A program made the translations under genes and the position numbers. The notes beneath the pieces were generated by a model. It was given only the letters and a program-made list of their open reading frames with translations, was not told where the DNA came from and did no database searches. A stretch of 64,000 bases of DNA from Cladosporium sp. IMV 00045 (Eukaryota; Ascomycota; Dothideomycetes; Cladosporiales; Cladosporiaceae). Numbering within the stretch: position 1 is the stretch's first letter; each line of letters opens with the position of its first letter. The stretch lies in contig MSJI02000914.1 in the NCBI GenBank assembly GCA_001931905.2, positions 1 through 64,000 of the forward strand, in the 5' to 3' direction. Shown here piece by piece: positions 1-10,480 of the stretch.

Positions 1-73
1 TTACTATACCAATCTACATTCATCGTCATCTCCAACAACCCGCCCTTCACCTCTACCACATCACATCTTCATC

Positions 74-845
74 ATGTTCCCCAGAAGATTCGCACAGAGC
101 CTGCAGTCTGCCGTCAAGCAGTCCGCTGTCGCTCCCGCCAGAATCCAGCGCTCCGCCTTCATCTCCCAGCACACTCCCGCTGTGTCGCAAAGGGTGTCAG
201 GCGTGAGAATGTACTCGGATGCGCCCAACAACGAGGCGAAGAAGGCCGAGGAGGGCAGCGCAGAGAAGGCAGAGAAGGATGCTAAGCCTGAGGAGCAAGA
301 TCCCGTCAAGGCCGAGCTGGAGACCAAGAAGAAGGACCTGCTCGAAGCTACCGTAAGAATTGACAAACCTGTATAGAATGAGATGGACAAGTCACTGATA
401 CAGTTTGCAGGACAAACTCAAGCACAGCATCGCCGACTTCCGCAACCTGCAAAATCAAACCAAGCGCGAGGTGCAAGCAGCCAAGGACTTCGCGATCCAG
501 CGCTTCGCCAAGGACCTGATGGACAGCGTCGACAACCTCGACCGCGCGCTCATCAACGTGCCCGCCGAAAAGCTCAAGGCCGGCAACCAGGACCTCGACA
601 ACCTGCACGAGGGCTTGAAGATGACCGAGACCGTCCTCATGCAGACCCTCAAGAGGCACGGCATGGAGAGATTCGACCCCAGCGAGAACAACGAGAAGTT
701 CGACCCCAACGAGCACGAGGCGACTTTCATGGCGCCCCAGCCCGATAAGGAGGACGGCACCGTCTTCTTCACCCAGACCAAGGGCTTCAAGCTTAACGGT
801 CGCGTGCTGAGGGCCCCCAAGGTCGGTGTTGTCAAGAACTCATAG
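74..845 (+). CDS. MGE1: Mitochondrial GrpE nucleotide-exchange factor (Mge1)
   Basis: Two exons, 74-352 and 411-845, joined in phase 0 across a 58-nt GT-AG intron, give 237 aa. The N-terminus (MFPRRFAQSLQSAVKQ) is basic, Ser/Ala-rich and free of acidic residues, as in a mitochondrial presequence. A Lys/Glu-rich coiled coil follows, then the GrpE core (DFRNLQNQTKRE, then the C-terminal beta domain ending GRVLRAPKVGV). Known family role: GrpE stimulates ADP release from matrix Hsp70 (Ssc1) during protein import and folding. Length and order match fungal Mge1. The ATG at 74 is the first one and directly precedes the presequence; only 73 bases of leader lie in the window. Confidence 0.95.
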
Positions 846-2981
846 ATTTCCTGATGACTCGCAATGGCCTTGTGAATGCTCCGCCGCGAATCGATCGCGA
901 CATCAGCATTCTACGGCAAACTCCAAAAAGCGAAGGCGCACACGCCCCAGAAGTAGAAGAGGACTATTCTGGGCCCAGCGTCTGATTGTAAGATTAGGAG
1001 AAACTGAAGAAGAGGTCGGGAATCATACCCATGTGTCCATATAGTGTTCCGGCTACGGTGTTGGAATACGTGTTTGTCTTTTTTGCCCGGGAACGAAAAA
1101 GTAAGGGAAAATGCATTTTCTGGCGTTTTGCGCTGCTTGCCCTTCGGCCTTCGGGAATCTAGGGTTTTGGGCATCATGAAGGGGAAAAAAGCCATTACCT
1201 GTGTACAGATACATGACCATACTTGTTTTTCGCCATGGGTGTGCTATTAGATGTAAAGGATACGAAATGTCACTACTCCAACAACTGCCTACATTCATGC
1301 GCCTCCAAAAAGTTTCAACCTTCAAGGCATAGCCTGTCCTTCTCCTGTCATTCGTCGCTTTTGATTGCCTACTCTGTCCGTTGATGAATCAAACATCAGT
1401 TTCCGCTGCTACTGCGTGCGGTGTCGGCTCGACAGCCTTCCATGACATTCGGCGAGGTCAAAGGATGAGTGGGAACAATTGTCGACGAAGACAGAAAACG
1501 CCTCGGCAAGTCGGGATCGAATCTTCGCGCACTCAGAAATAGATCGAGCTTAGAGTAACACACGTGTAAGCAAGCATCAGATCTACATTGATATCGAGCC
1601 AGTAGCTTCATTATTAGGGATGTCCACGAACCAAGAAAAGCACCGCATCAATGGCTACAGCCGGGTTGGAGTCCGCCGCGGTTGGTGGAGTAGGGTTAGG
1701 GTTGGGGTAAAACTTTGGAGAGATCGCTTCCCTGAAATGACGAATGATTTCTGCGACTGCCTTTTGCGACTGCCTTGAGTCTAATTGATCAGTGGCTCTT
1801 TGTTGCTAAATATCTCCAGTTTCAATGATATGTGTGCCATGCCGTGTGGTACATCATTGTTTTGCTGTGGCATGCGCCTGACGAACTCTCCAAACATACA
1901 TGTACTTGTGAATGCAACGCGGAGACGCGATGATCAATACCTCGAACAGACAGCACATTCATTTGAGTACGATGAGGATATACAGCAAGAAGCGAAATGA
2001 TTCCATTCGAACGGGGAATTAGACCAGACAAGGTTTGGTCCTTGGGTTGCAATTGCGGAAGTCAAGTTCGATACCCTGGCAAACCCAACCCTGACCCCAT
2101 CCATCTCGAGCGGGGATGGCAATTCCTTTTTTCGTGCATCGGAATTCAGAATCTCCTCTCATCAGTCAGGGTATTAGGTAAACTTTGTTTTGTTTTCCGC
2201 CCTGATCAATATCCTGTTACATGATTGTGTCTCAAACATGTTCTCTTTCGGGTCACACGTTTGCAAGAGAAAATTGAGCCGTTTGCCCCCAGAAAAAGGG
2301 CATGATTCACATCCCGCCGTTTGGACCATGCACGGCTACGTGCCTACATACATGTAGACTTGCATCATGCCACAGTTGCCTGATGGGTTTGACACATGCA
2401 TGCGAGTGCAGAAAAGCCCACCAGCAGCAGCAAAAGCAATAGCTTCTGCAGGTCCAGGGTCAGCTCTCATCCTGGTACCTGGCCTTGCCATGGACGGCAA
2501 GCGGGAAGGCCGGCACGCAGACGAGAAAAGAGGTAATTCGACCTGTCCATCGCCGTCCAGAACGAATCAACCGGCGAGGTTTCCTTCGCCGCTCGCCTGT
2601 GCCAATGCTCTAGACCCGTTTCAAGATGACACGTGACGCTGCCGGATGCGAAATGGTTCATTTGGTGGCGCGCGGGGAAAACCTTGGGGAGCGGCGAGCG
2701 AGGTTGTTTTGGGGGGTTTTGGTCTGCTTTTCTTCATTCGTTTACGAGGTGTGGATGGGTGGTGGCGAGCGTGAGATTATTTCAAGGACCATGCCCATGC
2801 CGCCGCCGCTGGGCGCGACGCGTTTCTCCTTTTTCCTCCTCGTTGTTGTTCTGTCGCTCACCTGAACTATCTGTTGTTTCTCCTGACGTTCGTCAACTTC
2901 TATCACATCTCTTCACATACAGTCGTTTCCCCAGACCCACATTTCTTCATACCAACACAAGCACCAACACAAATAACAACA
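846..2981. other. Intergenic, about 2.1 kb
   Basis: This stretch holds the 3' region of the GrpE gene and the promoter of the GPI-anchored protein gene. Open frames here are short, overlap one another and resemble no family I know. A short telomere-like run sits at 1691-1707 and CACGTG hexamers at 1561 and 2630. The last 100 bases before 2982 are pyrimidine- and then A/C-rich, as in a fungal 5' leader. Confidence 0.6.
1691..1707 (+). repeat. Short interstitial telomere-like run
   Basis: TAGGGTTAGGGTTGGGG contains about two and a half copies of the TTAGGG telomere unit used by filamentous ascomycetes, with the last copy degenerate. It is too short to mark a chromosome end or a healed break with confidence and may be chance. 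Confidence 0.4.
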
Positions 2982-3680
2982 ATGCACGCATTCGTCCCCA
3001 TTGTCGCCCTCCTGGGCCTCGCCGCCGCTCAGAGCGAGACGACCAACTCCGCCTCCCGCACCAGCTCTTCCACCGACCCGACCGCAACCTGCCTCGCAGC
3101 CTGCGCCGAAGGCGACGTCAACTGCCAGGCGCAGTGCGTCAACGTGCCGTTCCCCAACGAGAGCCAGATCAACGCCACGCTCGAGTGCTCAACCAACGAG
3201 TGCACGCAAGGCGACGGCGGGCCCGAGGACACCAAGAGGTACGGCGAGTGCCTCGCTTCCTGCGCCAGCGACTTCTACTACGTGAGCGGCGGCACGCCGA
3301 CCGGTGTCGCTACTGCCAACTCCGGTGCTACTGGTGCTTCGTCCCCGAACAACAGCGATGCTGAGACGACTGGTTCCGCAAGCGATGCTTCTTCCACTGG
3401 TTCGTCGGCGTCGGAGACCGGCTCGTCGTCGGATGAGTCTGAGACCGCCTCGTCGACTGCGTCTGATGCTTCTGGTATGCTTCTCACCAAAATACATTCT
3501 TTCTGACGGGAATGTCCACGGTTACTGACAACGCGCGTAGAATCCGCCAGCGAATCTGCTTCTAGCAGCGCCGACGCGGCCCAATCCACGGGTGCTGCTG
3601 CTGCTCTCACCCTCAGCAACGAGATGATCACGCTCTCCGGTGGTGTTGTCGGCTTGGTCGTCGCTGCTCTTGCTTTGTAA
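2982..3680 (+). CDS. GPI-anchored Ser/Thr-rich cell-surface protein
   Basis: Exons 2982-3474 and 3541-3680 (66-nt intron, phase 1) encode 210 aa. A signal peptide (MHAFVPIVALLGLAAAQS) is followed by a compact cysteine module at about residues 35-100 with eight Cys in pairs (CLAAC, CQAQC, CSTNEC, CLASC). Next comes a long Ser/Thr/Asp/Glu-rich stalk, probably O-glycosylated, and a C-terminal hydrophobic tail (GGVVGLVVAALAL) preceded by small residues, typical of a GPI attachment signal. An N-glycosylation site (NESQ) lies in the Cys module. I recognise the architecture as a common Pezizomycotina surface protein but know no function. A longer in-frame reading from 2874 would bury the signal peptide, so 2982 is preferred. 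Confidence 0.85.
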
Positions 3681-4463
3681 TGCAGCTTTCGGTCTCTTCT
3701 TTTTCCATGACGAATCTTGTGCTTTAATTAGTGGCACATGGGACAAGAAGGCCAGGAAGAGTCTGGATGACCATTTTTCGTAACCTTAGTCTTCTTTTTC
3801 TTCATTTGCTCGTTTTGATAATCGATTACGGAAAAGTCTGCACGTAATAATAGTCAAAAGGAGTTTGTAGTGTATCAGTGAGACTTGGAATACTTCCCCT
3901 TGGACCCTCTCGTCTTACCTTGCTAAAGTGTCGGTCTCTTCTAAACGTGAGCTGACCTTTGGGAAGTCAATGTCATGTCTGCTCGATGCCATTCGAAGCC
4001 CGTCGGAATCACAGACGCCAAGCTGTGATGCTGCGTCAAGGGCCTCGTGAGACTTACAGTAGCATCTATCACGATCGGGGCGTGGTGCGCCCAAGTCTGA
4101 GTGTACATCGAGGATCGAAGACGAGTTTCGAGCACGTCGCGCTTACAGATGAAGGTCCAGTGACATTTGCAGGTCTCTGCAGGGGAAGAGAAGGAACTAT
4201 CAGCCCCGAAGCAGGTTTTCGTTTCAGAAGAGTCAAGAGGGGCTTCGGCACTCATTATGAAGTCGGGCAAAGGCCAGGAAGGGCACCCTCGGAGGCCATT
4301 TCGGCTGTTCTTTTGTTGTCAGGTTGTCAGGGAAATGCTCACTTGCAGTACACCAGAGCGATCAGGTCCCCATTTCCGCCAAACTGACCACAGATGAGTA
4401 CTCAGCTCGTAAGCGCTCATCAGAACTTCGCCGCGCCCGACTGCAATTATGGCGTCTTCAGGA

Positions 4464-4469
4464 CACGTG
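4464..4469. promoter_or_regulatory. CACGTG palindrome 1 (candidate NUC-1/Pho4 site)
   Basis: Perfect CACGTG 1.2 kb upstream of the phosphate-permease ATG. The bHLH phosphate regulators NUC-1 (Neurospora) and Pho4 (yeast) bind this core. Binding here is inferred from sequence and gene identity only. Confidence 0.4.
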
Positions 4470-4806
4470 ACGCCTTGCTCCAAAAGGCAGCTTTTAGAAG
4501 GCACTCGCAGCCTCAACGATGCACAAGAACTTCCGTCAAGTTTTGATTCTGGAGGCGTTCCATGGCGCCCTCCTAGCGAAAGATAAGCAATCCAAACGAG
4601 GCAGATCGACAAGAGTAGGCGGACGCGCTGGGCGGCGCAGAGAAGCATTGCTGGTGTGCAGGCAGTTTTGGTAGGGCTGCAGCGATGATGCTGCCAATGT
4701 TGAAATCGCGCAAAGGGGGAGAAAATTCTTTCTTGCAATCTTACTGAAGGGTCGCAGTGTCGAAATTGGCGATTCCTTCGAGTTGCCATAAGCCTATACA
4801 GCACAG

Positions 4807-4812
4807 CACGTG
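4807..4812. promoter_or_regulatory. CACGTG palindrome 2 (candidate NUC-1/Pho4 site)
   Basis: Second perfect CACGTG, 0.87 kb upstream of the phosphate-permease ATG, in the context AGCACGTGGTG. Confidence 0.45.
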
Positions 4813-5057
4813 GTGATTGAGAAAAGGTTTCGACGGTATTTTCCATCCGCGCACGATCCGGTGTTCCGGCTTGAATGTCGAATGCGGATTGAAGAGCGAC
4901 GAAGGTCCGGAAGAGTGTGACCAGTGACACAACGGTGCAGATGGTGGCGTTGCAAGGCGAAGAAAGAAAAGTCGACCAGTCTCAGGTTGGGAGGAGAGCA
5001 CACGACAGCGGGAGCAGGTCTGGGAGAGGAGAACGAATGAAGGCGAACGGAGGAAGG

Positions 5058-5063
5058 CACGTG
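5058..5063. promoter_or_regulatory. CACGTG palindrome 3 (candidate NUC-1/Pho4 site)
   Basis: Third perfect CACGTG, 0.62 kb upstream of the permease ATG, in the context GGCACGTGGGA. It extends the core with GGG, as preferred by Pho4-type proteins. Confidence 0.5.
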
Positions 5064-5480
5064 GGAAGATGGAGTGAAGTCGACAGATAGGCGAGGCCGT
5101 TGTAGGCAAGAGAGCACGCGAGGAATCGAAATCGCCACTATACGCGCCTGCAATAGCTGCAGCAGAGAAGCCGGATTGTTCCAAAGTCGTGACAGATTGA
5201 CCAATGAGAGGAGACCTGCAGACCACGTTCTGGCAAAGTCGACTTCACCTGTCTGTCAAGCCTCACTGCCCAGACTGCCCAGGCTGGGCATAAAGGGACC
5301 GTCGTCCAGTTTTCACCAGGAAACACGACGCTTTCGATGGCCCTTCGCGAGGGCTGCTCGGACTACGCACTCCAGACGTGTATCCCGTCGGTCTGTGGAC
5401 CCATTTGCTGGAGTCCGTTGAAGCGCGACGGCCTTGGCTGAGGTCTTGGACAAGCGATCTAACGGATCCTCACCACGAAC

Positions 5481-5558
5481 ATGCTGGCCAGCGCCGCTTC
5501 AACGATGGATCCAGCAGAGAGCCATCCGCCGCGCAAGAAAAGCGGCGACTGCGAAATG
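5481..5558 (+). promoter_or_regulatory. Upstream ORF start with an apparent leader intron
   Basis: An ATG at 5481 opens a 26-codon frame ending at a good donor (GTATGT, 5559). A matching acceptor (CCCCCCAG) ends at 5635. Neither the spliced nor the unspliced reading joins the permease frame; both run past the permease ATG. If transcription starts upstream of 5481, this would be an overlapping uORF. The transcript start is unknown. Confidence 0.35.
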
Positions 5559-5685
5559 GTATGTAAAGCTCGATCTCCTGCTCTCTTCAACGTCTCTCCC
5601 TGTTTCGTCAGTCATCACTTTCCTTCACCCCCCAGACCTCTCCCCAAAGCCTACCGCGCACCAGCGTGCGACGTAGTCTCGCACC

Positions 5686-7380
5686 ATGTCCATCCCGGCC
5701 AACACCGCGCCCTACGACTGGATCCTCGCGATCACTACCATCGCCTTCATCGGTGCGTCGGCTGGTAACGGTGCCAACGATGTTGCCAACTCCTATGCCA
5801 CTTCCGTGGCCGCCAGGACCCTCACCATGCCCCAAGCTGGTGTCCTGGCCATCATCACCGAGTTCGTCGGAGCCGTTGCCCTAGGAGCAAGAGTTACGGA
5901 CACGATCAAGAACGGTATCATCACAATCGACCGCTTCGAAGGCCGCCCCACAGTTCTTATGCTTGTCATGGGCTGCGCTGAGGTCGGCAACGCATTCTGG
6001 CTTCTTCTCGCCACCAAGCTCGGTATGCCCGTCTCCACCACCCAGACCATCGTCGGTGCCCTCTGCGGTGTTGGTTTCGCTTCTCAGTCCGCCATCACCT
6101 GGGGTTGGGAAGATGGCAGTGTTTCTCAGGTCGCTGCTTCGTGGGGTATTGCTCCTCTGATCGCTGCCGGGTTCTCCGCCATCATCTTTGGCACCGTCAA
6201 GTTCGCCATCTTGGAGCGCAAGGATAGCTTCAAATGGGCTATGCACCTTATTCCTCTCTACATTGCTGGTACTGCTGCCATCCTTACCCTCTTCCTGGCC
6301 ATGGAGGTCCCTACGAGCGAAGTGAACGAAGGCGGTCCCCTTGCAGGTCTTGTCCTTGGTATGTTTGCTGGAATCCTTATCATTTCATACGTCTTCTTCA
6401 TCCCCTTCTTCAAGCGCAAGCTCGTTATGGAGGACACCACTGTCCGCATCTGGCACATCTTCTACGGACCCCTCCTCCTCAAGGAGAACACCAAGCTTAT
6501 GTGGCCCGGTGAGCCTGGCGAGGTTGTCACCAACTACTACGAAAACTCCTTCGGCGAGGTCAGAGCTGGCAACGCGGACGGAAACACGGACGAGGAAAAG
6601 GCTCCCAACGCTGTTACCGACAAATCTCCCACTGGTTCATCTGTTGACGGAAAGGAGGGCGCATCTGCTACCCCGACTCCTAAGAAGGGCCACGTCGAGC
6701 CGGAAGAGCGCTGGCTCGTGCCCGTTAAGGACTTGGGCTGGTGGAACCCCCAGAAGTTGTGGGCATGGGCCAAGTACCTCTTCCTCCAGGGCGTCGCCCG
6801 CGACGTTGTCACTCACGACTCTGCTGCGCTGCGCGCCATTCATGCCAAAGCCCGTCACTACGATGTTCGCGTTGAGCACATGTTCACCTACTGCCAAGTC
6901 ATGTCCGCTATGATGATGTCTCTCGCTCACGGCAGTAACGATGTTGCCAACGCCGTTGGCCCCTGGGCTGCCGTCTACCAGACATACAAGAGCGGCGAGA
7001 TTGACACCAACTCTGCCACTCCCGTCTGGTTCCTTGTGGTCGCCGGTCTCTTGCTCGGTATCGGATTCTGGGTCTACGGCCACAACATCATGCGCGCCGT
7101 CGGCAACAAGATCACCCAGATGAGCCCTAGCCGTGGTTTCTCCATTGAGCTGGGTGCCGCTGTCACAGTTCTCCTCGCCTCTTCCCTGGGTCTCCCTGTG
7201 TCCACCACTCAGTGTCTGGTTGGTGCTTCCATGGGTGTCGCTCTCATGAACTTCGACTTCGGTGCCGTCAACTGGCGCCAGCTCATCTTCATCTTCATGG
7301 GCTGGGTCGTCACTCTGCCCTCCGCTGGTCTCATGGCCGGTCTGCTCTGTGTCATGGCCCTCAACGCTCCTCACTTCTAA
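5686..7380 (+). CDS. PHO89: Na+/phosphate symporter, PiT family (PHO-4/PHO89 type)
   Basis: An intronless 564-aa plasma-membrane transporter. It carries both PiT signature repeats: GANDVANS at residues 29-36 and HGSNDVANAVGPW at 415-427. Each is followed by a PVSTTQ segment (MPVSTTQTIVGA, LPVSTTQCLVGA), showing the inverted internal duplication of the family. About ten to twelve hydrophobic segments flank a hydrophilic cytoplasmic loop at roughly residues 250-385, rich in Glu/Lys/Pro. Known role: high-affinity uptake of phosphate with sodium, induced by phosphate starvation. The start at 5686 places the first transmembrane segment and signature correctly. The intact signatures and usual length argue for a functional gene. 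Three upstream CACGTG sites fit phosphate control. Confidence 0.95.
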   Translation: MSIPANTAPYDWILAITTIAFIGASAGNGANDVANSYATSVAARTLTMPQAGVLAIITEFVGAVALGARVTDTIKNGIITIDRFEGRPTVLMLVMGCAEVGNAFWLLLATKLGMPVSTTQTIVGALCGVGFASQSAITWGWEDGSVSQVAASWGIAPLIAAGFSAIIFGTVKFAILERKDSFKWAMHLIPLYIAGTAAILTLFLAMEVPTSEVNEGGPLAGLVLGMFAGILIISYVFFIPFFKRKLVMEDTTVRIWHIFYGPLLLKENTKLMWPGEPGEVVTNYYENSFGEVRAGNADGNTDEEKAPNAVTDKSPTGSSVDGKEGASATPTPKKGHVEPEERWLVPVKDLGWWNPQKLWAWAKYLFLQGVARDVVTHDSAALRAIHAKARHYDVRVEHMFTYCQVMSAMMMSLAHGSNDVANAVGPWAAVYQTYKSGEIDTNSATPVWFLVVAGLLLGIGFWVYGHNIMRAVGNKITQMSPSRGFSIELGAAVTVLLASSLGLPVSTTQCLVGASMGVALMNFDFGAVNWRQLIFIFMGWVVTLPSAGLMAGLLCVMALNAPHF

Positions 7381-8861
7381 GCGCGGGGCATGGCCTTTTT
7401 CTTTGACAGTTTTCTCAAAAGGCATTGTTCTCGTTTCTTTACGCATTTGGGCGGCGAGTCAGCAATACCTTACTTGTTTCAGCATTCGCTTTAATCCTTC
7501 GATCCTGCATTATGATCTATAGACCTATACACGCGTGGTGCCCATAAGGCACACACGAATCCATGATACCCCTTCAACTCTACAATCTTTGGTCTTGAAT
7601 CTCATCCCTTTTTCCTTTTCTTGCTCTCGCCAAGATATCTTACATCCTTCAGATCTTGAGCCATCACCACGCAAAGAAGCAAGTGAAATAATTGATCCAC
7701 GAGTTCTAATCAGCAAAGATCTAACGCCTCAGAACCACTACGGCACAGATTAGATATCCCCGACCTTCCCCGACCTTCCGGGGCTCCTCTCCGCATCAAA
7801 GCCGCGACGCGTCCGCTTCCAAGCAACTCCCAAGGAATCTGTGTCACGGAATTCGTGGTTCACCCAAGGCGAAACTCCACTGTCGTCGCCACTACTCAGC
7901 CACCTTTTGATTTCTCCCTGTTGCCAGATTTGCTCCGGCCGGACCACCTGCAGTCTGGTCAAGATTTTTCCATTAGGCCGTGAGAAAGCGAGTTAAGGCA
8001 TCATTGTTCTGAGTGCCTTGCCTAGAAGGTTGGATTCCTGCGACTCCAAACCTATTGCTGTGGAGGCCAGTCTGCCCCCCTGCATGCATGCAACACGACA
8101 ACCGCTATCATTGCGACTGAGCTCATGCATTACTACTGTGCTTCGCCGGAGCTGTAACAGCATGGTGGCCTCGAGTCTTCTGGCGACATATCTCGGTGAC
8201 GCTCACGAATCTAATGACTGGACGGCTTTGATTGGCAGGCAACTTTCAGTCTCGCCACGCCTTTCGATATATTGTACTTTATATGGCTCGCTCGCAACCT
8301 GAAAACATCCTAACCTTGCTTTAATCTAGGAGCAATGGAGTCATTCAATTGCAAAGGCGACATTAGTATTGCGAAACGCCTCCAAGCGAACGAGTTTCAT
8401 CACACCTCCTCCTGCAGTCGAAAAAGGAACACCCGTATCCGTCGCAATGCAAGCCTAGCATCCTCCGCGCGCATCTGCCAGCATTCGCCCTCCGAGTTTC
8501 ACAGATCTTTGTGATATGTGGAAGCTACTCTAACGCTCGGCAAAGTCAGCACAAAACCTTAGACTTCTTCTTGTCGACGGGCGTTTGGTCGAGTTGGGCG
8601 TTCAAGCCTTGTTCAAGCTCCACTTTCTATAATCAATCCCTGGCGTTTGACCTTGATTTGAGTGTTTCGGAATACAGTTGTTCGCGCATGATACTCTCTG
8701 TCGGTATTGGCGCCTTCAGGAACACTTACCGTTCGCAGCGTACATCCGAGTCGAATGTATTCAAGCACATATAAATTCCACATGGCAGCCCTACCTCACT
8801 TGTTTAGGGCAGCAACACGATCGTCTCCCGTTCAGCCCTTCTCTCAGTCTTTGTCTAGAAG
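7381..8861. other. Intergenic, pectin-lyase promoter region
   Basis: 1.48 kb with no supported gene. It holds the 3' end of the permease transcript, a small tandem duplication of CCCCGACCTTC near 7757-7778 and a TATA element close to the pectin lyase. Confidence 0.6.
8769..8776 (+). promoter_or_regulatory. TATA box of the pectin-lyase gene
   Basis: ATATAAAT lies 86-93 bases upstream of the pectin-lyase ATG, a usual distance for a regulated fungal promoter with a short leader. Confidence 0.5.
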
Positions 8862-10111
8862 ATGAAGTTCTCAATCTCGACCGCTGCAGTTGCGGCATTC
8901 GTCGCCAACGCTGCCGCTCAGACCGTTTCTGGTGCTGCTGAAGGCTTCGCACAGGGAGTCACTGGCGGTGGGGTGAGTACAAAGCAATACTGCCACATAT
9001 GCTCATAGACTGACTTGCTTTCAGTCCGCTGAAGCTGTCGTTCCCACTTCCAACGATGAACTTGTCTCCTACCTCGGCGACTCAAGCCCTAGAGTCATCT
9101 TGCTGAACAAGGAATTCGACTACACCGGTTCCACTGTCTCCGGCTCCGGTTGTGCCCCATGGGGAACCGACTCGGCCTGCCAGACGGCCATCAACAAGGA
9201 TGATTGGTGTGGAAACTACCAATCCGACGCGCCCTCGACTTCGGTCACGTACGATGAGGCGGGACTTGATCCCATCGTCGTTGCTTCGGATAAGACTTTG
9301 ATTGGATCGGGCGCTGAAGGCGTTATCAAGGGGAAAGGCCTCTACATTACCAACGGCGCTAGCAACATCATCATCCAGAACATTCACATCACCGAGCTCA
9401 ACCCGCAGTATGTCTGGGGTGGTGATGCCATCACTCTCGATGGCAGTGACATGGTTTGGATCGATCACGTCAAGGTAAATTCAATTGACCCGCCAACCCC
9501 ATCTACCCAGAAAAAACCCAATCTCACCATCCTCACAGACCTCCCTAATCGGCCGCCAACACATCGTCCTCGGCGAATCCGCCTCCGGCCGCGTGACCAT
9601 CTCCAACAGCGAAATCGACGGCACGTCAAGCTGGTCCGCCACCTGCGACAACCATCACTACTGGGCGCTGTACTTCACCGGCTCGCAGGACCAAGTGACG
9701 CTGAAAGGCAACTACATCCACAACACCTCCGGGCGCTCGCCTAAAGTCGCCGGCAACACCCTCCTGCACGCCGTCAACAATCTGTGGGAAGATAACTCGG
9801 GCCACGCCTTTGAGGTCTCTGACGGCGCTATGATCCTAGCCGAGGGGAACGCTTTCTCAAACGTGCGGTCGCCCATCGAGGACGCTTCTGCCGGTGGGAG
9901 TATTTTCACCGTTGGTGACTCGACGGCTGCGGCTTCGTGCGAGCAGGCTCTGGGGCGCGCTTGTGAGGTCAATGTTTTGGATGGTTCGGGCGAGTTTGTT
10001 GGGACTAGCGATACCAGCTTCATGTCGAATTTTGGGGGAAGTGAGCCGGCTGCTGCGGACGCTGCTTCGGGCGAGAGCATTAAGAGTGGTGCTGGCGTTG
10101 GTAAGATTTGA
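8862..10111 (+). CDS. Secreted pectin lyase (polysaccharide lyase family 1)
   Basis: Three exons, 8862-8972, 9025-9474 and 9539-10111, all phase 0, encode 377 aa. A signal peptide ([20 protein letters not shown]) precedes a parallel beta-helix enzyme. The motifs are those of fungal pectin lyases rather than pectate lyases: WIDHVK joined across intron 2 to [12 protein letters not shown], then [11 protein letters not shown], then [18 protein letters not shown], which contains the catalytic Arg. Known reaction: beta-elimination of methyl-esterified homogalacturonan, releasing unsaturated oligomers from plant cell walls. The acceptor at 9537-9538 was chosen because it restores the conserved TSLIGRQ block. 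The gene implies growth on plant material. Confidence 0.93.
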
Positions 10112-10480
10112 GAGATACTGGGCCGTTGCGAAAACCAGGCATGGGGCGCATTGAACTACAAGAAGATCGTGTGGATGCACGCATGTATCGTGTGGGGATG
10201 CAATGACTGGTCCCTTCGGTTCGAGTCTCATCTGCCCGCGCCTATTCAAAGCAAAGCGAGAATGTTTATGGTTTTGTGAATTGCCTGTCAAGGAGCGTGG
10301 GAGAGCTTGTTACATCTTTTACGAACAGATTTCCTTCACAGGGAGACACCATCTGTCCAGGTCGTGACTCGATAGCTCCAATCGCGAGTACAAAGTACCT
10401 AACCAAACACCAACATCCTCGCAAACTCGAAAGGTCTTCTCTCCAGCCTCCGGACCACAGGAGGGGAACGGCAGACAAGT
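10112..10480. other. Convergent 3' region
   Basis: 369 bases between the tail-to-tail ends of the pectin lyase and the unrecognised minus-strand gene. I see no further gene or repeat. Confidence 0.6.

Larger units (their letters stand above)
3681..5685. other. Intergenic, phosphate-permease promoter region
   Basis: About 2 kb with no supported gene. Overlapping open frames on both strands (for example 4319-4930 and 4741-5226 on minus) have no recognisable domain and mutually conflicting readings. The stretch carries three CACGTG palindromes, and close to the permease a short upstream open frame starting at 5481. Confidence 0.6.

Noticed and set aside
4319..5226. Overlapping minus open frames of 203, 161 and 136 codons upstream of the phosphate permease
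   Set aside because: Conflicting frames in the same DNA, Ser/Cys/His-rich random composition, no recognisable motif; the region is better read as promoter.
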